8,694 bases of DNA from Bacteroidota bacterium (lineage in GTDB: Bacteria; Bacteroidota; Bacteroidia; Chitinophagales; Chitinophagaceae): assembly GCA_023427575.1 (NCBI GenBank), contig JAEZAY010000093.1:1-8694 (forward strand). Reading direction: 5' to 3'. Positions 1-6,007 of this stretch are shown here, in pieces. The position numbers were made by a program, and so were the translations under genes. The first letter of the stretch is position 1. Every line of letters starts with the position of its first letter. The notes under the pieces were generated by a model. The model had not been told where the DNA came from. It made no database searches and saw only the letters and a list, made by a program, of their open reading frames with translations.

Positions 1-672
1 TTTTCCGTTCGCTATAAGCTTCGAACTTCGCTAAGCGCCGGATATTATGAAATAACGGTCGGGGGCGATGATGGGTACCGGTTCAGTATAAATGGTGGCA
101 GCAACTGGGTTATCGATAACTTCGGACTTCACTCCTATACCACCAGTTCGATTGTGATTTATCTCTCGGGATCTGTTGACATGGTGCTTGAATACTTTGA
201 AAACGAAAATCAGAACAGGGTTTCTTTTAGTATGCAAAGAGCCTGTGTGAGTACTGCCCAGCAAACGGCCTTTGGCACCGGAAACATCTGGCAGGGCTAC
301 GTATATGATGGAACCAGTTTTAATGTATTTAAAGGAACTATCGCGGCCGGAACCCCTGCTTCCGCCGATTTTAGTCAGAATTTTGGCGGTGATAATGTAA
401 TGTTTAGTACTTCAGATTGCGCTCTTCTTACCGAAACGTTCAGCGTCCGGTTTAAACTGCGGAAGCATTTCGCGGCCGGAAATTATCTCATTACCGTTGG
501 AGGTGATGATGGTTTTCGGTTAAGCATCGACGGTGGTAACAGCTGGATAATTGACCGTTGGTTCGACCAAAGTTACTTTTCCGTTTCTCACCCGGTAAAT
601 TTAAGCGGCAGCATCGATCTTGTACTGGAATATTATGAGAACGGCGGCGGCAATAATCTGAGTTTTCAGATT
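1..672 (+). repeat. Tandem PA14-like domain repeat, period 438 nt (146 aa)
   Basis: The protein segment starting FSVRYKL at base 1 recurs as FSVRFKL at base 439, exactly 438 nt later. The two copies align through GGDDGY/F, the N/DGG turn, the LSGS strand and the V/MVLEYF/YEN strand. The first copy is cut by the window edge. The copies have diverged at DNA level, so this is an old domain duplication within the gene rather than a recent one. More copies may lie upstream. Confidence 0.75.
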
Positions 673-1239
673 ACCGGTTCCCTGCTGCCGGTAAAAATCT
701 CGGGTTTTACCGGCCGGGCAGAAGCTACACATAATTTTTTGAGCTGGAACGCGGCCGGAGATACTAAATCGGATTTTGAAATCCAGCGAAGCCATAATGC
801 CATCGATTTTAAAACGATTGCAGAGATAAAAAGCAGGAATGCAGGGTCTTCATCAGTTCAAAACTACAGCTATGCTGACCACAACATTCAGGAAAAAAAT
901 CATTACTACCGGATCCGGGTAAACGAAATTGGCGGTAGTTACAGATCTTCCAATATTGTGTTGGTCGAAAATAAAGAACCTGCCGGGATCAGAATCTTTC
1001 CCACTGTTGCCGTACAGGATCTAATTAGTCTTCGATCGAATACAGAATCAGGAATACTGAAAGGCATTATGACCGATCTGGAGGGCAAAATTCTGGTAGT
1101 AAAAACCTGGACAAAGATAATGCCCGGGCAAAGATTGGATTTTCAAATCAACCGGAGCCGAATCAGGCCAGGCACCTATTTTCTAATAATTCAGTCCGGA
1201 AACAGAAGAAAAATCGTTCAGCGGGTGATTTTAAATTAA
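1..1239 (+). CDS. Secreted PA14-repeat protein with T9SS C-terminal sorting domain (5'-truncated)
   Basis: The frame is open from the first base, so the start lies left of the window; 412 residues remain. Residues 1-78 are the back half of one PA14-like beta domain (YYEITVGGDDGYRF, then LSGSVDMVLEYFEN). Residues about 90-225 are a complete second copy with GYVYDGTSFN, FGGDNV, ITVGGDDGFRLSIDGG and LVLEYYENGGGNNLSF. Residues about 230-325 form a fibronectin-III-like domain (LPVKISGFTG, FLSWNA, DFEIQRS, NHYYRIRVNE). Residues 330-412 match a type A T9SS sorting domain: IRIFPT at its start, GTYFLII near the end and a basic KIVQRVILN tail. Such proteins cross the outer membrane by T9SS and are released or anchored at the surface. 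PA14 domains often bind glycans, but no ligand can be read here and any catalytic domain would lie upstream. The GTG at 154 is internal, not a start. Confidence 0.85.
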   Translation, partial: FSVRYKLRTSLSAGYYEITVGGDDGYRFSINGGSNWVIDNFGLHSYTTSSIVIYLSGSVDMVLEYFENENQNRVSFSMQRACVSTAQQTAFGTGNIWQGYVYDGTSFNVFKGTIAAGTPASADFSQNFGGDNVMFSTSDCALLTETFSVRFKLRKHFAAGNYLITVGGDDGFRLSIDGGNSWIIDRWFDQSYFSVSHPVNLSGSIDLVLEYYENGGGNNLSFQITGSLLPVKISGFTGRAEATHNFLSWNAAGDTKSDFEIQRSHNAIDFKTIAEIKSRNAGSSSVQNYSYADHNIQEKNHYYRIRVNEIGGSYRSSNIVLVENKEPAGIRIFPTVAVQDLISLRSNTESGILKGIMTDLEGKILVVKTWTKIMPGQRLDFQINRSRIRPGTYFLIIQSGNRRKIVQRVILN

Positions 1240-1260
1240 CATGCTACCTGAATGGATATA

Positions 1261-1309
1261 GAAAAACGAAGAGGAGATCCATCCGCTGATACGGATGCAT
1301 CTCCTCTTC
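1261..1309 (-). terminator. Strong intrinsic terminator hairpin, possibly bidirectional
   Basis: The arms 1268-1285 and 1292-1309 are complementary at 17 of 18 positions around a 6-base loop (CTGATA). Read leftward, the stem is followed at once by GTTTTTC (1267-1261), the layout of a rho-independent terminator. Read rightward there is no T-run after the stem, so for the T9SS gene ending at 1239 it would act only as a stem-loop 3' end. It lies about 205 bp beyond the barrel gene's stop, implying a long leftward 3' UTR. Confidence 0.75.
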
Positions 1310-1358
1310 ACCTAACTGCTTTGATAACTCAGAACCATTGTAGCTGGGGGATAATTTT

Positions 1359-1442
1359 CTATGCCTTATCAATAGTAAATCTGGCGCATTCATTGTAAAT
1401 AACCTCTTTCCCTTTTTTTAGAAGAGTTCCGTCTGGATGCAT
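1359..1442 (-). CDS. Doubtful 27-codon small ORF downstream of the barrel gene
   Basis: An ATG at 1442 opens a 27-residue frame that begins MHPDGTLLKKGKEVIYN and ends in TIDKA before a TAG. Its composition looks protein-like, with mixed charged and hydrophobic residues and a DGT-L-KKGKEV pattern. It sits between the barrel gene's stop and the leftward terminator hairpin, so it could be translated from that transcript. There is no Shine-Dalgarno sequence and I recognise no family. It could be a true small protein, a remnant of a longer gene, or chance. The frame is the same as that of the barrel gene and is separated from it by one TGA. Confidence 0.2.
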   Translation of the reverse strand: MHPDGTLLKKGKEVIYNECARFTIDKA

Positions 1443-1514
1443 TCTTTGCAGGCTATTGACTTTTTTTCTTTGAGCGAAAATCACTTTTTCCCTATAAACC
1501 CGAACCTCAATGTG

Positions 1515-2183
1515 TCAGAACTGAAATCCGATTCCCACTTTAAAACCCCGGTTGTAAGAGTTAAGGTTTTTATTTTTATCGAGGCGACTCAAACCATGAT
1601 CATAAGACGCATTGATCGAAACGCCGTTGGCAAACTGGAATCCGGCGCCTCCTACCAATGAAAAATCATAGCGGTTAAACTGTTCGGTAAGATCCATATT
1701 GCGGTTCAGGACGTTAAAGCCTAAAGCGCCCGCACGAACATTCAAATTGCTGGCCGCAAGATAAGAAAGCTGGGGACCTGCGAACAGCTTAAACCCTTCA
1801 CCCAGGTTGGCAGTCAGCAATACCGGAATATCGATATAGTGCGATTGCATCTGAGCTCTGGCGGAAGCACCCAGGAAATCAAGCTTATCCATTTGCAGGT
1901 CTCCTTTAAGCGTGAATCCCTTTTGTGAATAATAGATTCCGGGCTGAACAGAGATCATTTCGCTTAACGGAAGATCAGCATAGGCGCCTGCAAAAAATCC
2001 TGTTCTCCCGGTATGGGTTACATAGCCATTGGTAAATTCGGCGAGATCTGTCAGTGTTGAAACCGCATCGCCTTTCCAGGAATAAGAGCTTAGCCCGGCC
2101 CGAATTCCAATTTTAGATTGTGCATGTACGTTAGTTGCAGAAAATATAAGAGCGATCAGTGAAATGGTAAATATTCTTTTCAT
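1515..2183 (-). CDS. PorT-like outer-membrane beta-barrel protein
   Basis: 222 residues. It begins with a clear Sec signal peptide: basic MKR, a hydrophobic core at about 4-16, and a VHAQ-S cleavage site near residue 22. The mature part alternates polar and hydrophobic residues as in a small eight-stranded barrel of the Bacteroidota 'outer membrane beta-barrel' family (PF13568-like). Visible strand pieces include IGIRAGLSSYSW, GFFAGAYADLPL, ISVQPGIYYSQKGF, YIDIPVLLTANLG, FKLFAGPQLSYL and FKVGIGFQF. The chain ends in phenylalanine, as expected of a BAM-inserted barrel. The YxxIPVLLT pattern after a strand turn is typical of this family. The specific role is unknown; 'PorT-like' here names the fold and does not mean the T9SS PorT itself. 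It lies 97 bp downstream of gnd with no clear promoter box between, so read-through from gnd is possible, although the function is unrelated. Confidence 0.85.
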   Translation of the reverse strand: MKRIFTISLIALIFSATNVHAQSKIGIRAGLSSYSWKGDAVSTLTDLAEFTNGYVTHTGRTGFFAGAYADLPLSEMISVQPGIYYSQKGFTLKGDLQMDKLDFLGASARAQMQSHYIDIPVLLTANLGEGFKLFAGPQLSYLAASNLNVRAGALGFNVLNRNMDLTEQFNRYDFSLVGGAGFQFANGVSINASYDHGLSRLDKNKNLNSYNRGFKVGIGFQF

Positions 2184-2280
2184 ATCCTATGGCGTCCGGT
2201 TCTTTGTTAAACCATCCATAGCTATGAATAAAAGCGGGCGCTTCTGTTGAAATTGTAAAACAAAAGATTTCGTTAATGCC

Positions 2281-3180
2281 TTAACCGGCCTTTTCCACGG
2301 CATGGCCACCGAATTCATTGCGTAAGGCCGCCACGATTTTTCCGGAGAAAGTATCTTCCTGTTGAGAGCGGTATCGCATCAGTAAAGAAAGGGCTATCAC
2401 GGGGGTTGCAAGACTTTTTTCCAATGCCGTTTCAAGCATCCACCTGCCTTCGCCGGAAGAATGCATAATGCCTTTGATAGAACTCAGCTTTTCATCTTTT
2501 GAAAAAGCATTCCGGGTGAGTTCCATCAGCCAGCCCCGGATCACAGAGCCATTGTTCCATAATTCGGCCACCTTCTCATGCTGGTAACTGAATTCACTGC
2601 GTTCCATCAATTCAAAACCTTCTGCAATGGCCTGCATCATTCCGTATTCGATTCCATTATGAACCATTTTTGCAAAATGGCCGCTGCCCGGCTCCCCGCA
2701 ATGCAGGTAACCCCCTTCAACTGCAATTGCTCTGAAGACGGGCTCACAGTAAGTAAAAGCTTCTTTTCTTCCGCCAACCATGGCACAAACCCCGTTCAAT
2801 GCGCCGGAGGTTCCACCGCTGGTGCCACAGTCAAGATATTCAATTTGCCGGGCCGCCAGTTCCTCAGCTCTGCGTAATGAGTCTTTATAATGCGAATTTC
2901 CCCCATCAATTATAATGTCGCCAGCCCGAAGATGATCTTTCAGCAAGGCAATGGTTTCGTCTACTATTGGCCCCGATGGAACCATCAGCCAGATCAGTTT
3001 TCGAGCGGGCAATTGTTCAGCCAGCGACTGAATGGTATCCGCCACTTTAATCCCCTGCGCCGCCAGTTGTTTGCCCGGCTCGGGCATGATATCGTACGCC
3101 ACTACCGTAAATTGATTGCGATGCAGATTCAGTGCGAGATTAAACCCCATCTTTCCCAGTCCGATTAATCCGATCTCCAT
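2281..3180 (-). CDS. gnd: 6-phosphogluconate dehydrogenase, decarboxylating, short NAD-type form
   Basis: Oxidises and decarboxylates 6-phosphogluconate to ribulose 5-phosphate in the cytoplasm. 299 residues, the length of the short bacterial form (GntZ/YqeC-like) rather than the roughly 470-residue Gnd. The N-terminal Rossmann domain carries GLGKMG (7-12). The acidic D30 after the second strand (VVAYD), without the NRT-x-x-K pattern of NADP enzymes, suggests NAD preference. Substrate and catalytic motifs are DGGNSHYKDS (92-101), SGGTSGALNG (121-130) and KMVHNGIEYG, with the expected catalytic lysine K171, plus H174, N175 and E178. The C-terminal half is the helical domain. It starts 35 bp after gluconokinase and surely works with it: that enzyme's product is this enzyme's substrate. 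The ATG at 3180 is right, because the glycine-rich motif follows at residue 7. The family call is firm; the cofactor preference is inferred. Confidence 0.93.
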   Translation of the reverse strand: MEIGLIGLGKMGFNLALNLHRNQFTVVAYDIMPEPGKQLAAQGIKVADTIQSLAEQLPARKLIWLMVPSGPIVDETIALLKDHLRAGDIIIDGGNSHYKDSLRRAEELAARQIEYLDCGTSGGTSGALNGVCAMVGGRKEAFTYCEPVFRAIAVEGGYLHCGEPGSGHFAKMVHNGIEYGMMQAIAEGFELMERSEFSYQHEKVAELWNNGSVIRGWLMELTRNAFSKDEKLSSIKGIMHSSGEGRWMLETALEKSLATPVIALSLLMRYRSQQEDTFSGKIVAALRNEFGGHAVEKAG

Positions 3181-3215
3181 TCGAAACGTTTTATTGTTAA
3201 AAAATGATTCGCCCC

Positions 3216-4703
3216 TCAGTTCGTATCAAACAGATCCTGAACTGCCGGGTATAAAGCATTGTAAATTCTAAAGTTCTTTAAATAAATCGCATGATCTTCT
3301 TCGTTCGGCATAATCACAACCGGATCACCAAAAAAATGCGCGGCTTCATCCAGGTCGTTGATCACCCCCAGAGCATTATAACCCAGAATGACGGCACCAA
3401 CAGAGGATGCGTCGGAGCTGTTGAGCAGTTTCACCGGCTTATTAAACACCGAAGCAAGAATCTTCACCCATTCCGGGCTCTTGATGAATCCCCCGCTTGC
3501 CATAATATTTTTCGCAGGTCCAATGCTGGTTTCAAGCTGATTCAGCACCTGGTACAGGGCAAAACAGATTCCCTCCACAATGGCCCGCATGAAATGACTC
3601 TGGTTATGGATGGCTTTTATTCCAAAAAACATGGCTTTAGCGTCGGCATTCCAAACCGGCGAACGTTCCCCATTTACATAAGGCAGAAAAACGAGTCCAT
3701 CAGAACCGGGGGGAGCTTTTAAGGCCGTATCTACAAACCATTTAAAATCGGAAGATTCCACAAAAACCCGGTTCAGGAAATTCTCGGCATACCATTTCAG
3801 TAAATTCCCCGCATTGTTCAATGGTCCGCCGGATATGTACAATTTATCATTGAGAATATAATTGAACAGTCTTCCGGAACTGTCGAAAGGTTTGGATCCG
3901 GTCATCCGAACGGCGCCGCTGGTTCCAATGGTTACCGACACATCGCCTTCGCCCAGTGCATGGCTGCCAAGATTGGCAAGACATCCATCACTGGCGCCAA
4001 TGATAAACGGAATTTTCCCGGAAATTCCGGTAAGGTTCAAAAACCCGGCGTTTATTTCCGTTATCACGGAACCAGTGCCAACGGGAACCGATAGCTGCGA
4101 TTCGCGAATGCCTGCCAGTTCTAATGCTTCCTCATTCCAGTTCAGGGTATAGATATCAAAAAGTCCGGTGGCCGATGCCAGCGAATGATCAATAAGGTAC
4201 TGACCCGTGAGTTTAAAGAAGATATATTCTTTTATGGAAATGAATTTGGCAGACTGCCGGAAAACGGCCGGCTGATTTTCACGAAGCCAGATCAGTTTGC
4301 ATAGGGGCGACATGGGATGCACCGGCGTTCCTGTTCGCCAGGCGAGTCTTTCTGCCCGGTTTTCCTCCCGGATCTTTTTTGCATAAGCCCGGCTGCGCAA
4401 ATCAGCCCAGGTCATCAGATTTGTAAGAGGCTTGCCATTAATATCCAGCGCCATCAGCCCATGCATAGCCGAACTAAAGCTGATTCCGATCAGCTGATGA
4501 TCACGCAGATGGTTGATGAGCGAGTTCAATACCTGCATGGCGGCTCCGAATAACATTTCGGGATCATGCTCATGAAAGCCATCGCCACGGGCCGGAAGCG
4601 CACTGTAAGCAGCAGAAGCCTCGCCGATCATTTCGCCCCCGGGCGTAATGGCAACGGCTTTGGTATTTGAAGTTCCTGAATCGATCCCGATAAGATACTG
4701 CAA
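3216..4703 (-). CDS. gntK: Gluconokinase, FGGY family
   Basis: Phosphorylates D-gluconate with ATP to 6-phosphogluconate. From the TTG at 4703 it is 495 residues, normal for FGGY kinases. Visible motifs are the N-terminal phosphate loop YLIGIDSGTSNTK (3-15, D8), SFSSAMHG (75-82), TWADLRS (98-104), RTGTPVHPMSPLCK (123-136), IKEYIF (157-162), the ASDG motif with proposed catalytic base D239, and TIGTSGA (258-264) for ATP. SGGFIKSPEW in the C-terminal domain fits the second FGGY signature. The HPMSPL, IKEYIF and DHSLASATG stretches resemble Bacillus GntK and favour gluconate over xylulose. Start choice: the frame is open to a TTG at 4763, but that adds 20 hydrophobic residues not seen in the family, while 4703 gives the usual MxYLIGID beginning. 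No Shine-Dalgarno is visible. gnd follows after 35 bp. No gluconate transporter or GntR-type regulator lies in the window. Confidence 0.9.
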   Translation of the reverse strand: MQYLIGIDSGTSNTKAVAITPGGEMIGEASAAYSALPARGDGFHEHDPEMLFGAAMQVLNSLINHLRDHQLIGISFSSAMHGLMALDINGKPLTNLMTWADLRSRAYAKKIREENRAERLAWRTGTPVHPMSPLCKLIWLRENQPAVFRQSAKFISIKEYIFFKLTGQYLIDHSLASATGLFDIYTLNWNEEALELAGIRESQLSVPVGTGSVITEINAGFLNLTGISGKIPFIIGASDGCLANLGSHALGEGDVSVTIGTSGAVRMTGSKPFDSSGRLFNYILNDKLYISGGPLNNAGNLLKWYAENFLNRVFVESSDFKWFVDTALKAPPGSDGLVFLPYVNGERSPVWNADAKAMFFGIKAIHNQSHFMRAIVEGICFALYQVLNQLETSIGPAKNIMASGGFIKSPEWVKILASVFNKPVKLLNSSDASSVGAVILGYNALGVINDLDEAAHFFGDPVVIMPNEEDHAIYLKNFRIYNALYPAVQDLFDTN

Positions 4704-4771
4704 GCTGTAGATTGAGGTTAGAAAATGAAGAAGCAGCAATCCGGCGCCTGCCGCGGGCTTCAATTACATAC

Positions 4772-4779
4772 TAAATATA
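4772..4779 (-). promoter_or_regulatory. Weak -7-like box upstream of gntK
   Basis: TATATTTA on the minus strand differs from the Bacteroidota -7 consensus TAnnTTTG at the last base. It lies between the hairpin after the desulfurase gene and the gntK start, where a promoter is needed if that hairpin terminates. No TTTG is seen at the proper -33 distance. The region is AT-rich, so a chance match is quite possible. Confidence 0.25.
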
Positions 4780-4803
4780 TAAAGCAAAGCGCAAAAGGGA
4801 AAA

Positions 4804-4840
4804 AGATCTGCAAAGCTTCTATTTCACATTCTTTGCATCT
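4804..4840 (-). terminator. Probable intrinsic terminator after the cysteine desulfurase gene
   Basis: Leftward, AGATGCAAAG (4840-4831) pairs with CTTTGC plus ATCT (4815-4804), giving a 10-bp stem with a 2-base bulge and a 15-base loop. A T-rich tract follows (CTTTTTCCCTTTT). The stem begins 3 bases after the desulfurase TAA. The GC content of the stem is low, so strength is uncertain. If real, it separates the glmM/desulfurase part from gntK-gnd. Confidence 0.55.
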
Positions 4841-4843
4841 GCC

Positions 4844-5971
4844 TTATATAATCTCTTTTAACTTGTTCACTACAAAATCTACCTCTTCCCTTGTATTTTT
4901 TTTGCAGAAGGAAAACCGGACAGTGACCTGATTCGGATTGTTATTGACGGCTCTGATCACATGCGAGCCCTGGTCGGCCCCGCTGGTGCAGGCGCTGCCA
5001 CCACTGGCACAGATTCCATTTATATCCAGGTTAAAAAGGATCATTTCCGATTTTTCCGTTTTTGGAAACGAAGCGCTAAGCACGGCATATAAAGATTCAC
5101 CCAATGGGTCGCCATTAAAAAAAACGCCATTGATGTTTTTTTTCAATGAATCCATCATGTATTTCTTCAGTCCGGAAATGTATTTTTTGTCTGCTTCATA
5201 ATGCTGGGTAGCAAGTTCGAGGGCTTTTGCGAAGCCAACGATCCCATACAGATTTTCCGTTCCCGCCCGCATGTTTCGTTCCTGGCCCCCCCCATAGATG
5301 TATGGATTGATCTTGACATTTTCATTTATATACAAGATCCCAACGCCTTTTGGACCATGAAATTTATGGCCGGCTCCGGTAATAAAATGCACGGGCGTGT
5401 TGCGAAGATCGAAGGGAAAATGGCCCACGGTTTGAACCGTATCGGAATGATAGATAGCCCCGTATTTTTTGCAAATATTTCCCACCGCATGTATATTGGT
5501 GATATTGCCAATCTCATTGTTTGCATGCATCAGGGTAACCAGGCTTTTTTCCTTTTTCGAAGCCAGCAACTCCTCCAGATGCTTCAGATCGATATGACCA
5601 TTCGGCAAAAGATTCACATAGCTCAGGCTAACCCTTCCGCTACAGGCAATATGTTCCACCGTATGCAATGTAGCATGGTGTTCAATCCGCGATGAAATGA
5701 TATGCTGGCAGCCCAGGTCATAAACGGAAGCATTGATGGCCGTATTGGAACTTTCCGTTCCGCCGGAAGTAAAAAAGATCTCGGCGGGATGAGCATTCAG
5801 AATGGAGGCAACCGATTTGCGCGCATTTTCAATAGCGAGCCTGCTTTCGCGCCCATACGAATAAATGGAAGAGGGATTCCCAAACTTTTCAGTCAGGAAT
5901 GGCATCATAACTTCCAATACCTGCGGATCAAGAGCCGTTGTTGCGGCATTGTCGAAATAAACTCTTTGCAT
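4844..5971 (-). CDS. Cysteine desulfurase, IscS/NifS-type, PLP-dependent
   Basis: Releases sulfur from L-cysteine as an enzyme persulfide, giving alanine, for Fe-S cluster assembly or tRNA thiolation. 375 residues, the full family length. Motifs: YFDNAATT (5-12), FGNPSS (30-35), TSGGTESSN (68-76), EHHA (97-100, PLP-stacking H98), HANNEIG (149-155), D177 and Q180 around the cofactor, the PLP lysine K203 in GHKFHGPKG (201-209), RAGTEN (235-240), and the catalytic cysteine C328 in GGSACTSG (324-331). The SACTSG loop and class V aminotransferase layout support the IscS/NifS branch, not SufS. The base before GHK is alanine (A200) where E. coli IscS has serine. No iscU, iscA or regulator is adjacent, so the sulfur acceptor cannot be read from context. 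The ATG at 5971 is preceded by its own -7 box; glmM ends 36 bp upstream. Confidence 0.93.
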   Translation of the reverse strand: MQRVYFDNAATTALDPQVLEVMMPFLTEKFGNPSSIYSYGRESRLAIENARKSVASILNAHPAEIFFTSGGTESSNTAINASVYDLGCQHIISSRIEHHATLHTVEHIACSGRVSLSYVNLLPNGHIDLKHLEELLASKKEKSLVTLMHANNEIGNITNIHAVGNICKKYGAIYHSDTVQTVGHFPFDLRNTPVHFITGAGHKFHGPKGVGILYINENVKINPYIYGGGQERNMRAGTENLYGIVGFAKALELATQHYEADKKYISGLKKYMMDSLKKNINGVFFNGDPLGESLYAVLSASFPKTEKSEMILFNLDINGICASGGSACTSGADQGSHVIRAVNNNPNQVTVRFSFCKKNTREEVDFVVNKLKEII

Positions 5972-5978
5972 AGAGGCG

Positions 5979-5986
5979 CAAAGATA
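5979..5986 (-). promoter_or_regulatory. -7 promoter box for the cysteine desulfurase gene
   Basis: TATCTTTG on the minus strand fits the Bacteroidota primary sigma -7 consensus TAnnTTTG exactly. It ends 7 bases before the ATG at 5971, so transcription should start at or within a few bases of the start codon. A matching TTTG at -33 is not evident. Confidence 0.6.
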
Positions 5987-6007
5987 GGAAAAGGAGATTT
6001 TTACTGT

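Larger units (their letters stand above)
1240..1514. other. Intergenic region between convergent genes
   Basis: These 275 bases separate the stop of the rightward T9SS protein gene from the stop of the leftward barrel gene. They hold one strong hairpin (1268-1309) and one short, uncertain leftward ORF (1359-1442). No tRNA-like fold, known RNA motif or TAnnTTTG promoter box was found. The leftward frame stays open from 1514 to 1359, directly after the barrel gene's TGA. Confidence 0.6.

Noticed and set aside
1437..1661. 74-codon rightward frame spanning the intergenic region and the barrel gene's 3' end
   Set aside because: Most of it is antisense to the beta-barrel C-terminus, and no promoter box precedes it.
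2241..2250. AGCGGGCGCT between gnd and the barrel gene as a terminator
   Set aside because: Only four base pairs with a 2-base loop, which cannot form a stable hairpin; the following T-run is short.
3291..3722. 143-codon rightward open frame opposite gntK
   Set aside because: Antisense to a well-supported FGGY kinase, with an unstructured composition and no supporting promoter or neighbour.
3216..4703. Xylulokinase or another FGGY pentulose kinase
   Set aside because: The MHG motif is shared, but the HPMSPL, IKEYIF and SLASATG stretches and the adjacent 6-phosphogluconate dehydrogenase favour gluconokinase.
4704..4763. Signal peptide or lipoprotein leader on gntK
   Set aside because: The hydrophobic stretch appears only if translation starts at the far TTG; FGGY kinases are cytoplasmic and the family start fits 4703.
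5201..5695. 164-codon rightward open frame opposite the desulfurase gene
   Set aside because: It lies wholly inside a gene with all catalytic motifs on the other strand, and its translation has no recognisable motifs; an antisense shadow.
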